From contig OY804585.1 of assembly GCA_963680875.1 (NCBI GenBank), positions 42,763,414 to 42,827,413 of the forward strand: DNA of 64,000 bases, in the 5' to 3' direction. Shown here piece after piece: positions 13,201 to 26,739 of this stretch (position 1 is the stretch's first letter; each line of letters opens with the position of its first letter). This DNA is from Bathymodiolus brooksi (lineage: Eukaryota > Mollusca > Bivalvia > Mytilida > Modiolidae). A model generated the notes under the pieces. The model saw only the letters and a list, made by a program, of their open reading frames with translations. It did not search any database and was not told the DNA's origin. The position numbers were made by a program, and so were the translations under genes.

Positions 13201-15669
13201 TGTCCGACAGCCCTGCCCTCCATTCAAGATGGCCGCTGTTACTAAATATAGAAATTTCTTCAAATGGCCAAAACTGCTCTATTTTAAGCCAGAATGTCCC
13301 ATATTTGAACTGTATAAGCATAATGATGAGCTTTTTAACATGTATTACAGGATTTTTTATGAACTTTGAACTTTTGCCGATTTTGACCGATTATGCAAAT
13401 TAGAAAAAAGGGGGGATGAAATTAAAAAAAATCTTCTCCTCTGAAACTACTGAGCCAATCTCAACCAAACTTTGCTGAAATGATTCTTGGATGCCCCCCA
13501 TCCAAAATTGTGTCCGGTGATCCTGACTTCCAACCAAGATGGCCGCCAAGCTCAAAATAGAAAAAAGGGGGGATGAAATTTTAATTGTCCATTGCTGCTT
13601 TAGTGTAAGTCAAAATGAGCTCAAATTTTAACTGCAGCTACATGGCAAGAAGTAGTTTAACATATATTCCGTATTTTTCTGTGAAATTTTTCTTTCAGCC
13701 GATATATACCGATTATGCAAATTAGGCATATTTTGATAAAAGATCACATTTAAATCTTCTCCTCTGAAACCGCTGAACCAAATTAAACCAAACCTGGCAG
13801 GGGTGGGTCCCTTTCAAAATTGTGTCCGACAGCCCCGCCCTCCATTCAAGATGGCCGCTGTTACTAAATATAGAAATTTCTTCAAATGGCCAAAACTGCT
13901 CTATTTTAAGCCAGAATGTCCCATATTTGAACTGTATAAGCATAATGATGAGCTTTTTAACATGTATTACAGGATTTTTTATGAACTATGAACTTTTGCC
14001 GATTTTGACCGATTATGCAAATTAGAAAAAAGGGGGGATGAAATTTAAAAAAAATCTTCTCCTCGGAAACTACTGAGCCAATATCAACCAAATTTTGCTG
14101 AAATGATTCTTGGATGGCCCCCTTCCAAAATTGTGTCCGTTGATCCCGACTTCCAACCAAGATGGCCACCAAGCTAAAAATAGAAAAAAGGGGGGATGAA
14201 ATTTTAATTGTCCATTGCTGCTTTAGTGTAAGTCAAAATGAGTGCAAATTTTAACTGCAGCTACATGGCAAGGAGTAGTTTAACATATATTCCGGGTTTT
14301 TCTGTGAAATTTTTCTTTCAGCCGATATATACCGATTATGCAAATTAGGCATATTTTGATAAAAGATCACATTTAAATCTTCTCCTCTGAAACCGCTGAA
14401 CCAAATTAAACCAAACCTGGCAGGGGTGGGTCCCTTTCAAAATTGTGTCCGACAGCCCTGCCCTCCATTCAAGATGGCCGCTGTTACTAAATATAGAAAT
14501 TTCTTCAAATGGCCAAAACTGCTCTATTTTAAGCCAGAATGTCCCATATTTGAACTGTATAAGCATAATGATGAGCTTTTTAACATGTATTACAGGATTT
14601 TTTATGAACTTTGAACTTTTGCCGATTTTGACCGATTATGCAAATTAGAAAAAAGGGGGGATGAAATTAAAAAAAATCTTCTCCTCTGAAACTACTGAGC
14701 CAATCTCAACCAAACTTTGCTGAAATGATTCTTGGATGCCCCCCATCCAAAATTGTGTCCGGTGATCCTGACTTCCAACCAAGATGGCCGCCAAGCTCAA
14801 AATAGAAAAAAGGGGGGATGAAATTTTAATTGTCCATTGCTGCTTTAGTGTAAGTCAAAATGAGCTCAAATTTTAACTGCAGCTACATGGCAAGAAGTAG
14901 TTTAACATATATTCCGTGTTTTTCTGTGAAATTTTTCTTTCAGCCGATATATACCGATTATGCAAATTAGGCATATTTTGATAAAAGATCACATTTAAAT
15001 CTTCTCCTCTGAAACCGCTGAACCAAATTAAACCAAACCTGGCAGGGGTGGGTCCCTTTCAAAATTGTGTCCGACAGCCCCGCCCTCCATTCAAGATGGC
15101 CACTGTTACTAAATATAGAAATTTCTTCAAATGGCCAAAACTGCTCTATTTTAAGCCAGAATGTCCCATATTTGAACTGTATAAGCATAATGATGAGCTT
15201 TTTAACATGTATTACAGGATTTTTTATGAACTTTGAACTTTTGCCGATTTTGACCGATTATGCAAATTAGAAAAAAGGGGGGATGAAATTTAAAAAAAAT
15301 CTTCTCCTCGGAAACTACTGAGCCAATATCAACCAAATTTGCTGAAATGATTCTTGGATGGCCCCCTTCCAAAATTGTGTCCGTTGATCCCGACTTCCAA
15401 CCAAGATGGCCACCAAGCTAAAAATTAAAAAAAGGGGGGATGAAATTTTAATTGTCCATTGCTGCTTTAGTGTAAGTCAAAATGAGTGCAAATTTTAACT
15501 GCAGCTACATGGCAAGGAGTAGTTTAACATATATTCCGTATTTTTCTGTGAAATTTTTCTTTCAGCCGATATATACCGATTATGCAAATTAGGCATATTT
15601 TGATAAAAGATCACATTTAAATCTTCTCCTCTGAAACCGCTGAACCAAATTAAACCAAACCTGGCAGGG
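9448..15669. repeat. Two tandem copies of a five-unit higher-order pattern (about 3,111 bp)
   Basis: The unit order CCCTGCCC/b2, CCCTGCCC/b2, GAACTATG/b1, CCCTGCCC/b2, GGCCACTG/b1 starts at 9448 and repeats from 12559, an offset of 3,111 bp. A third instance starts at 20646 as part of duplication I. This is a genuine higher-order period above the 622-bp dimer, though only locally developed. Confidence 0.6.
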
Positions 15670-17429
15670 GTGGGTCCCTTTCAAAATTGTGTCCGACAGC
15701 CCTGCCCTCCATTCAAGATGGCCGCTGTTACTAAATATAGAAATTTCTTCAAATGGCCAAAACTGCTCTATTTTAAGCCAGAATGTCCCATATTTGAACT
15801 GTATAAGCATAATGATGAGCTTTTTAACATGTATTACAGGATTTTTTATGAACTTTGAACTTTTGCCGATTTTGACCGATTATGCAAATTAGAAAAAAGG
15901 GGGGATGAAATTAAAAAAAATCTTCTCCTCTGAAACTACTGAGCCAATCTCAACCAAACTTTGCTGAAATGATTCTTGGATGCCCCCCATCCAAAATTGT
16001 GTCCGGTGATCCTGACTTCCAACCAAGATGGCCGCCAAGCTCAAAATAGAAAAAAGGGGGGATGAAATTTTAATTGTCCATTGCTGCTTTAGTGTAAGTC
16101 AAAATGAGCTCAAATTTTAACTGCAGCTACATGGCAAGAAGTAGTTTAACATATATTCCGTATTTTTCTGTGAAATTTTTCTTTCAGCCGATATATACCG
16201 ATTATGCAAATTAGGCATATTTTGATAAAAGATCACATTTAAATCTTCTCCTCTGAAACCGCTGAACCAAATTAAACCAAACCTGGCAGGGGTGGGTCCC
16301 TTTCAAAATTGTGTCCGACAGCCCCGCCCTCCATTCAAGATGGCCACTGTTACTAAATATAGAAATTTCTTCAAATGGCCAAAACTGCTCTATTTTAAGC
16401 CAGAATGTCCCATATTTGAACTGTATAAGCATAATGATGAGCTTTTTAACATGTATTACAGGATTTTTTATGAACTTTGAACTTTTGCCGATTTTGACCG
16501 ATTATGCAAATTAGAAAAAAGGGGGGATGAAATTTAAAAAAAATCTTCTCCTCGGAAACTACTGAGCCAATATCAACCAAATTTGCTGAAATGATTCTTG
16601 GATGGCCCCCTTCCAAAATTGTGTCCGTTGATCCCGACTTCCAACCAAGATGGCCACCAAGCTAAAAATAGAAAAAAGGGGGGATGAAATTTTAATTGTC
16701 CATTGCTGCTTTAGTGTAAGTCAAAATGAGTGCAAATTTTAACTGCAGCTACATGGCAAGGAGTAGTTTAACATATATTCCGTATTTTTCTGTGAAATTT
16801 TTCTTTCAGCCGATATATACCGATTATGCAAATTAGGCATATTTTGATAAAAGATCACATTTAAATCTTCTCCTCTGAAACCGCTGAACCAAATTAAACC
16901 AAACCTGGCAGGGGTGGGTCCCTTTCAAAATTGTGTCCGACAGCCCCGCCCTCCATTCAAGATGGCCGCTGTTACTAAATATAGAAATTTCTTCAAATGG
17001 CCAAAACTGCTCTATTTTAAGCCAGAATGTCCCATATTTGAACTGTATAAGCATAATGATGAGCTTTTTAACATGTATTACAGGATTTTTTATGAACTTT
17101 GAACTTTTGCCGATTTTGACCGATTATGCAAATTAGAAAAAAGGGGGGATGAAATTAAAAAAAATCTTCTCCTCTGAAACTACTGAGCCAATCTCAACCA
17201 AACTTTGCTGAAATGATTCTTGGATGCCCCCCATCCAAAATTGTGTCCGGTGATCCTGACTTCCAACCAAGATGGCCGCCAAGCTCAAAATAGAAAAAGG
17301 GGGGATGAAATTTTAATTGTCCATTGCTGCTTTAGTGTAAGTCAAAATGAGTGCAAATTTTAACTGCAGCTACATGGCAAGGAGTAGTTTAACATATATT
17401 CCGTATTTTTCTGTGAAATTTTTCTTTCA

Positions 17430-18560
17430 GCCGATATATACCGATTATGCAAATTAGGCATATTTTGATAAAAGATCACATTTAAATCTTCTCCTCTGAA
17501 ACCGCTGAACCAAATTAAACCAAACCTGGCAGGGGTGGGTCCCTTTCAAAATTGTGTCCGACAGCCCCGCCCTCCATTCAAGATGGCCGCTGTTACTAAA
17601 TATAGAAATTTCTTCAAATGGCCAAAACTGGTCTATTTTAAGTCAGAATGTCCCATATTTGAACTGTATAAGCATAATGATGAGCTTTTTAACATGTATT
17701 ACAGGATTTTTTATGAACTTTGAACTTTTGCCGATTTTGACCGATTATGCAAATTAGAAAAAAGGGGGGATGAAATTTAAAAAAATCTTCTCCTCTGAAA
17801 CTACTGAGCCAATCTCAACCAAACTTTGCTGAAATGATTCTTGGATGGCCCCCTTCCAAAATTGTGTCCGTTGATCCCGACTTCCAACCAAGATGGCCAC
17901 CAAGCTAAAAATAGAAAAAAGGGGGGATGAAATTTTAATTGTCCATTGCTGCTTTAATGTAAGTCAAAATGAGTGCAAATTTTAACTGCAGCTACATGGC
18001 AAGGAGTAGTTTAACATATATTCCGGGTTTTTCTGTGAAATTTTTCTTTCAGCCTATATATACCGATTATGCAAATTAGGCATATTTTGATAAAAGATCA
18101 CATTTAAATCTTCTCCTCTGAAACCGCTGAACCAAATTAAACCAAACCTGGCAGGGGTGGGTCCCTTTCAAAATTGTGTCCGACAGCCCCGCCATCCATT
18201 CAAAATGGCCACTGTTACTAAATATAGAAATTTCTTCAAATGGCCAAAGCTGCTCTATTTTAAGCCAGAATGTCCCATATTTGAACTGTATAAGCATAAT
18301 GATGAGCTTTTTAACATGTATTACAGGATTTTTTATGAACTTTGAACTTTTGCCGATTTTGACCGATTATGCAAATTAGAAAAAAGGGGGGATGAAATTA
18401 AAAAAAATCTTCTCCTCTGAAACTACTGAGCCAATCTCAACCAAACTTTGCTGAAATGATTCTTGGATGCCCCCCATCCAAAATTGTGTCCGGTGATCCT
18501 GACTTCCAACCAAGATGGCCGCCAAGCTCAAAATAGAAAAAAGGGGGGATGAAATTTTAA
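17430..18560. repeat. Variant two-unit block, copy 1 of 3
   Basis: This pair of units carries several variants found in only a few places. The first unit has TTAAGTCAG and GCTTTAATGTAAG. Across the boundary the usual CAGCCGATAT is CAGCCTATAT. The second unit has CGCCATCCATTCAAAATGG and GCCAAAGCTGCTC. The same set recurs near 26,760-27,890 (offset about 9,329) and 34,205-35,335 (a further 7,445). This copy alone has AACTGGTCTATTT. Confidence 0.85.
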
Positions 18561-19099
18561 TTGTCCATTGCTGCTTTAGTGTAAGTCAAAATGAGCTCAA
18601 ATTTTAACTGCAGCTACATGGCAAGAAGTAGTTTAACATATATTCCGTGTTTTTCTGTGAAATTTTTCTTTCAGCCGATATATACCGATTATGCAAATTA
18701 GGCATATTTTGATAAAAGATCACATTTAAATCTTCTCCTCTGAAACCGCTGAACCAAATTAAACCAAACCTGGCAGGGGTGGGTCCCTTTCAAAATTGTG
18801 TCCGACAGCCCTGCCCTCCATTCAAGATGGCCGCTGTTACTAAATATAGAAATTTCTTCAAATGGCCAAAACTGCTCTATTTTAAGCCAGAATGTCCCAT
18901 ATTTGAACTGTATAAGCATAATGATGAGCTTTTTAACATGTATTACAGGATTTTTTATGAACTTTGAACTTTTGCCGATTTTGACCGATTATGCAAATTA
19001 GAAAAAAGGGGGGATGAAATTAAAAAAAATCTTCTCCTCTGAAACTACTGAGCCAATCTCAACCAAACTTTGCTGAAATGATTCTTGGATGCCCCCCAT

Positions 19100-22000
19100 C
19101 CAAAATTGTGTCCGTTGATCCTGACTTCCAACCAAGATGGCCGCCAAGCTCAAAATAGAAAAAAGGGGGGATGAAATTTTAATTGTCCATTGCTGCTTTA
19201 GTGTAAGTCAAAATGAGCTCAAATTTTAACTGCAGCTACATGGCAAGAAGTAATTTAACATATATTCCGTATTTTTCTGTGAAATTTTTCTTTCAGCCGA
19301 TATATACCGATTATGCAAATTAGGCATATTTTGATAAAAGATCACATTTAAATCTTCTCCTCTGAAACCGCTGAACCAAATTAAACCAAACCTGGCAGGG
19401 GTGGGTCCCTTTCAAAATTGTGTCCGACAGCCCCGCCCTCCATTCAAGATGGCCACTGTTACTAAATATAGAAATTTCTTCAAATGGCCAAAACTGCTCT
19501 ATTTTAAGCCAGAATGTCCCATATTTGAACTGTATAAGCATAATGATGAGCTTTTTAACATGTATTACAGGATTTTTTATGAACTATGAACTTTTGCCGA
19601 TTTTGACCGATTATGCAAATTAGAAAAAAGGGGGGATGAAATTTTAAAAAAATCTTCTCCTCGGAAACTACTGAGCCAATATCAACCAAATTTGCTGAAA
19701 TGATTCTTGGATGGCCCCCTTCCAAAATTGTGTCCGTTGATCCCGACTTCCAACCAAGATGGCCACCAAGCTAAAAATTAAAAAAAGGGGGGATGAAATT
19801 TTAATTGTCCATTGCTGCTTTAGTGTAAGTCAAAATGAGTGCAAATTTTAACTGCAGCTACATGGCAAGGAGTAGTTTAACATATATTCCGGGTTTTTCT
19901 GTGAAATTTTTCTTTCAGCCGATATATACCGATTATGCAAATTAGGCATATTTTGATAAAAGATCACATTTAAATCTTCTCCTCTGAAACCGCTGAACCA
20001 AATTAAACCAAACCTGGCAGGGGTGGGTCCCTTTCAAAATTGTGTCCGACAGCCCCGCCCTCCATTCAAGATGGCCACTGTTACTAAATATAGAAATTTC
20101 TTCAAATGGCCAAAACTGCTCTATTTTAAGCCAGAATGTCCCATATTTGAACTGTATAAGCATAATGATGAGCTTTTTAACATGTATTACAGGATTTTTT
20201 ATGAACTTTGAACTTTTGCCGATTTTGACCGATTATGCAAATTAGAAAAAAGGGGGGATGAAATTTAAAAAAAATCTTCTCCTCGGAAACTACTGAGCCA
20301 ATATCAACCAAATTTTGCTGAAATGATTCTTGGATGGCCCCCTTCCAAAATTGTGTCCGTTGATCCCGACTTCCAACCAAGATGGCCACCAAGCTAAAAA
20401 TAGAAAAAAGGGGGGATGAAATTTTAATTGTCCATTGCTGCTTTAGTGTAAGTCAAAATGAGTGCAAATTTTAACTGCAGCTACATGGCAAGGAGTAGTT
20501 TAACATATATTCCGTGTTTTTCTGTGAAATTTTTCTTTCAGCCGATATATACCGATTATGCAAATTAGGCATATTTTGATAAAAGATCACATTTAAATCT
20601 TCTCCTCTGAAACCGCTGAACCAAATTAAACCAAACCTGGCAGGGGTGGGTCCCTTTCAAAATTGTGTCCGACAGCCCTGCCCTCCATTCAAGATGGCCG
20701 CTGTTACTAAATATAGAAATTTCTTCAAATGGCCAAAACTGCTCTATTTTAAGCCAGAATGTCCCATATTTGAACTGTATAAGCATAATGATGAGCTTTT
20801 TAACATGTATTACAGGATTTTTTATGAACTTTGAACTTTTGCCGATTTTGACCGATTATGCAAATTAGAAAAAAGGGGGGATGAAATTAAAAAAAATCTT
20901 CTCCTCTGAAACTACTGAGCCAATCTCAACCAAACTTTGCTGAAATGATTCTTGGATGCCCCCCATCCAAAATTGTGTCCGGTGATCCTGACTTCCAACC
21001 AAGATGGCCGCCAAGCTCAAAATAGAAAAAAGGGGGGATGAAATTTTAATTGTCCATTGCTGCTTTAGTGTAAGTCAAAATGAGCTCAAATTTTAACTGC
21101 AGCTACATGGCAAGAAGTAGTTTAACATATATTCCGTGTTTTTCTGTGAAATTTTTCTTTCAGCCGATATATACCGATTATGCAAATTAGGCATATTTTG
21201 ATAAAAGATCACATTTAAATCTTCTCCTCTGAAACCGCTGAACCAAATTAAACCAAACCTGGCAGGGGTGGGTCCCTTTCAAAATTGTGTCCGACAGCCC
21301 TGCCCTCCATTCAAGATGGCCGCTGTTACTAAATATAGAAATTTCTTCAAATGGCCAAAACTGCTCTATTTTAAGCCAGAATGTCCCATATTTGAACTGT
21401 ATAAGCATAATGATGAGCTTTTTAACATGTATTACAGGATTTTTTATGAACTTTGAACTTTTGCCGATTTTGACCGATTATGCAAATTAGAAAAAAGGGG
21501 GGATGAAATTAAAAAAAATCTTCTCCTCTGAAACTACTGAGCCAATCTCAACCAAACTTTGCTGAAATGATTCTTGGATGCCCCCCATCCAAAATTGTGT
21601 CCGGTGATCCTGACTTCCAACCAAGATGGCCGCCAAGCTCAAAATAGAAAAAAGGGGGGATGAAATTTTAATTGTCCATTGCTGCTTTAGTGTAAGTCAA
21701 AATGAGCTCAAATTTTAACTGCAGCTACATGGCAAGAAGTAGTTTAACATATATTCCGTATTTTTCTGTGAAATTTTTCTTTCAGCCGATATATACCGAT
21801 TATGCAAATTAGGCATATTTTGATAAAAGATCACATTTAAATCTTCTCCTCTGAAACCGCTGAACCAAATTAAACCAAACCTGGCAGGGGTGGGTCCCTT
21901 TCAAAATTGTGTCCGACAGCCCCGCCCTCCATTCAAGATGGCCGCTGTTACTAAATATAGAAATTTCTTCAAATGGCCAAAACTGCTCTATTTTAAGCCA

Positions 22001-24400
22001 GAATGTCCCATATTTGAACTGTATAAGCATAATGATGAGCTTTTTAACATGTATTACAGGATTTTTTATGAACTATGAACTTTTGCCGATTTTGACCGAT
22101 TATGCAAATTAGAAAAAAGGGGGGATGAAATTTAAAAAAAATCTTCTCCTCGGAAACTACTGAGCCAATATCAACCAAATTTTGCTGAAATGATTCTTGG
22201 ATGGCCCCCTTCCAAAATTGTGTCCGTTGATCCCGACTTCCAACCAAGATGGCCACCAAGCTAAAAATAGAAAAAAGGGGGGATGAAATTTTAATTGTCC
22301 ATTGCTGCTTTAGTGTAAGTCAAAATGAGTGCAAATTTTAACTGCAGCTACATGGCAAGGAGTAGTTTAACATATATTCCGTGTTTTTCTGTGAAATTTT
22401 TCTTTCAGCCGATATATACCGATTATGCAAATTAGGCATATTTTGATAAAAGATCACATTTAAATCTTCTCCTCTGAAACCGCTGAACCAAATTAAACCA
22501 AACCTGGCAGGGGTGGGTCCCTTTCAAAATTGTGTCCGACAGCCCTGCCCTCCATTCAAGATGGCCGCTGTTACTAAATATAGAAATTTCTTCAAATGGC
22601 CAAAACTGCTCTATTTTAAGCCAGAATGTCCCATATTTGAACTGTATAAGCATAATGATGAGCTTTTTAACATGTATTACAGGATTTTTTATGAACTTTG
22701 AACTTTTGCCGATTTTGACCGATTATGCAAATTAGAAAAAAGGGGGGATGAAATTAAAAAAAATCTTCTCCTCTGAAACTACTGAGCCAATCTCAACCAA
22801 ACTTTGCTGAAATGATTCTTGGATGCCCCCCATCCAAAATTGTGTCCGGTGATCCTGACTTCCAACCAAGATGGCCGCCAAGCTCAAAATAGAAAAAAGG
22901 GGGGATGAAATTTTAATTGTCCATTGCTGCTTTAGTGTAAGTCAAAATGAGCTCAAATTTTAACTGCAGCTACATGGCAAGAAGTAGTTTAACATATATT
23001 CCGTGTTTTTCTGTGAAATTTTTCTTTCAGCCGATATATACCGATTATGCAAATTAGGCATATTTTGATAAAAGATCACATTTAAATCTTCTCCTCTGAA
23101 ACCGCTGAACCAAATTAAACCAAACCTGGCAGGGGTGGGTCCCTTTCAAAATTGTGTCCGACAGCCCCGCCCTCCATTCAAGATGGCCACTGTTACTAAA
23201 TATAGAAATTTCTTCAAATGGCCAAAACTGCTCTATTTTAAGCCAGAATGTCCCATATTTGAACTGTATAAGCATAATGATGAGCTTTTTAACATGTATT
23301 ACAGGATTTTTTATGAACTTTGAACTTTTGCCGATTTTGACCGATTATGCAAATTAGAAAAAAGGGGGGATGAAATTTAAAAAAAATCTTCTCCTCGGAA
23401 ACTACTGAGCCAATATCAACCAAATTTGCTGAAATGATTCTTGGATGGCCCCCTTCCAAAATTGTGTCCGTTGATCCCGACTTCCAACCAAGATGGCCAC
23501 CAAGCTAAAAATTAAAAAAAGGGGGGATGAAATTTTAATTGTCCATTGCTGCTTTAGTGTAAGTCAAAATGAGTGCAAATTTTAACTGCAGCTACATGGC
23601 AAGGAGTAGTTTAACATATATTCCGTATTTTTCTGTGAAATTTTTCTTTCAGCCGATATATACCGATTATGCAAATTAGGCATATTTTGATAAAAGATCA
23701 CATTTAAATCTTCTCCTCTGAAACCGCTGAACCAAATTAAACCAAACCTGGCAGGGGTGGGTCCCTTTCAAAATTGTGTCCGACAGCCCTGCCCTCCATT
23801 CAAGATGGCCGCTGTTACTAAATATAGAAATTTCTTCAAATGGCCAAAACTGCTCTATTTTAAGCCAGAATGTCCCATATTTGAACTGTATAAGCATAAT
23901 GATGAGCTTTTTAACATGTATTACAGGATTTTTTATGAACTTTGAACTTTTGCCGATTTTGACCGATTATGCAAATTAGAAAAAAGGGGGGATGAAATTA
24001 AAAAAAATCTTCTCCTCTGAAACTACTGAGCCAATCTCAACCAAACTTTGCTGAAATGATTCTTGGATGCCCCCCATCCAAAATTGTGTCCGGTGATCCT
24101 GACTTCCAACCAAGATGGCCGCCAAGCTCAAAATAGAAAAAAGGGGGGATGAAATTTTAATTGTCCATTGCTGCTTTAGTGTAAGTCAAAATGAGCTCAA
24201 ATTTTAACTGCAGCTACATGGCAAGAAGTAGTTTAACATATATTCCGTATTTTTCTGTGAAATTTTTCTTTCAGCCGATATATACCGATTATGCAAATTA
24301 GGCATATTTTGATAAAAGATCACATTTAAATCTTCTCCTCTGAAACCGCTGAACCAAATTAAACCAAACCTGGCAGGGGTGGGTCCCTTTCAAAATTGTG
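19100..24400. repeat. Intra-array segmental duplication I, right copy (partner 7,900-13,200)
   Basis: This is the copy of the left block at a constant offset of 11,198 bp (18 units). Beyond it the variant order diverges: the unit at 24379 is CCCCGCCC with GGCCACTG, where its counterpart at 13181 is CCCTGCCC with GGCCGCTG. Its first unit also carries a private GTAATTTAAC near 19,249. Confidence 0.7.
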
Positions 24401-26739
24401 TCCGACAGCCCCGCCCTCCATTCAAGATGGCCACTGTTACTAAATATAGAAATTTCTTCAAATGGCCAAAACTGCTCTATTTTAAGCCAGAATGTCCCAT
24501 ATTTGAACTGTATAAGCATAATGATGAGCTTTTTAACATGTATTACAGGATTTTTTATGAACTTTGAACTTTTGCCGATTTTGACCGATTATGCAAATTA
24601 GAAAAAAGGGGGGATGAAATTTTAAAAAAATCTTCTCCTCGGAAACTACTGAGCCAATATCAACCAAATTTGCTGAAATGATTCTTGGATGGCCCCCTTC
24701 CAAAATTGTGTCCGTTGATCCCGACTTCCAACCAAGATGGCCACCAAGCTAAAAATAGAAAAAAGGGGGGATGAAATTTTAATTGTCCATTGCTGCTTTA
24801 GTGTAAGTCAAAATGAGTGCAAATTTTAACTGCAGCTACATGGCAAGGAGTAGTTTAACATATATTCCGTGTTTTTCTGTGAAATTTTTCTTTCAGCCGA
24901 TATATACCGATTATGCAAATTAGGCATATTTTGATAAAAGATCACATTTAAATCTTCTCCTCTGAAACCGCTGAACCAAATTAAACCAAACCTGGCAGGG
25001 GTGGGTCCCTTTCAAAATTGTGTCCGACAGCCCTGCCCTCCATTCAAGATGGCCGCTGTTACTAAATATAGAAATTTCTTCAAATGGCCAAAACTGCTCT
25101 ATTTTAAGCCAGAATGTCCCATATTTGAACTGTATAAGCATAATGATGAGCTTTTTAACATGTATTACAGGATTTTTTATGAACTTTGAACTTTTGCCGA
25201 TTTTGACCGATTATGCAAATTAGAAAAAAGGGGGGATGAAATTAAAAAAAATCTTCTCCTCTGAAACTACTGAGCCAATCTCAACCAAACTTTGCTGAAA
25301 TGATTCTTGGATGCCCCCCATCCAAAATTGTGTCCGGTGATCCTGACTTCCAACCAAGATGGCCGCCAAGCTCAAAATAGAAAAAAGGGGGGATGAAATT
25401 TTAATTGTCCATTGCTGCTTTAGTGTAAGTCAAAATGAGCTCAAATTTTAACTGCAGCTACATGGCAAGAAGTAGTTTAACATATATTCCGTATTTTTCT
25501 GTGAAATTTTTCTTTCAGCCGATATATACCGATTATGCAAATTAGGCATATTTTGATAAAAGATCACATTTAAATCTTCTCTGAAACCGCTGAACCAAAT
25601 TAAACCAAACCTGGCAGGGGTGGGTCCCTTTCAAAATTGTGTCCGACAGCCCCGCCCTCCATTCAAGATGGCCACTGTTACTAAATATAGAAATTTCTTC
25701 AAATGGCCAAAACTGCTCTATTTTAAGCCAGAATGTCCCATATTTGAACTGTATAAGCATAATGATGAGCTTTTTAACATGTATTACAGGATTTTTTATG
25801 AACTTTGAACTTTTGCCGATTTTGACCGATTATGCAAATTAGAAAAAAGGGGGGATGAAATTTTAAAAAAATCTTCTCCTCGGAAACTACTGAGCCAATA
25901 TCAACCAAATTTGCTGAAATGATTCTTGGATGGCCCCCTTCCAAAATTGTGTCCGTTGATCCCGACTTCCAACCAAGATGGCCACCAAGCTAAAAATAGA
26001 AAAAAGGGGGGATGAAATTTTAATTGTCCATTGCTGCTTTAGTGTAAGTCAAAATGAGTGCAAATTTTAACTGCAGCTACATGGCAAGGAGTAGTTTAAC
26101 ATATATTCCGTATTTTTCTGTGAAATTTTTCTTTCAGCCGATATATACCGATTATGCAAATTAGGCATATTTTGATAAAAGATCACATTTAAATCTTCTC
26201 CTCTGAAACCGCTGAACCAAATTAAACCAAACCTGGCAGGGGTGGGTCCCTTTCAAAATTGTGTCCGACAGCCCCGCCCTCCATTCAAGATGGCCGCTGT
26301 TACTAAATATAGAAATTTCTTCAAATGGCCAAAACTGCTCTATTTTAAGCCAGAATGTCCCATATTTGAACTGTATAAGCATAATGATGAGCTTTTTAAC
26401 ATGTATTACAGGATTTTTTATGAACTTTGAACTTTTGCCGATTTTGACCGATTATGCAAATTAGAAAAAAGGGGGGATGAAATTAAAAAAAATCTTCTCC
26501 TCTGAAACTACTGAGCCAATCTCAACCAAACTTTGCTGAAATGATTCTTGGATGCCCCCCATCCAAAATTGTGTCCGGTGATCCTGACTTCCAACCAAGA
26601 TGGCCGCCAAGCTCAAAATAGAAAAAAGGGGGGATGAAATTTTAATTGTCCATTGCTGCTTTAGTGTAAGTCAAAATGAGTGCAAATTTTAACTGCAGCT
26701 ACATGGCAAGGAGTAGTTTAACATATATTCCGGGTTTTT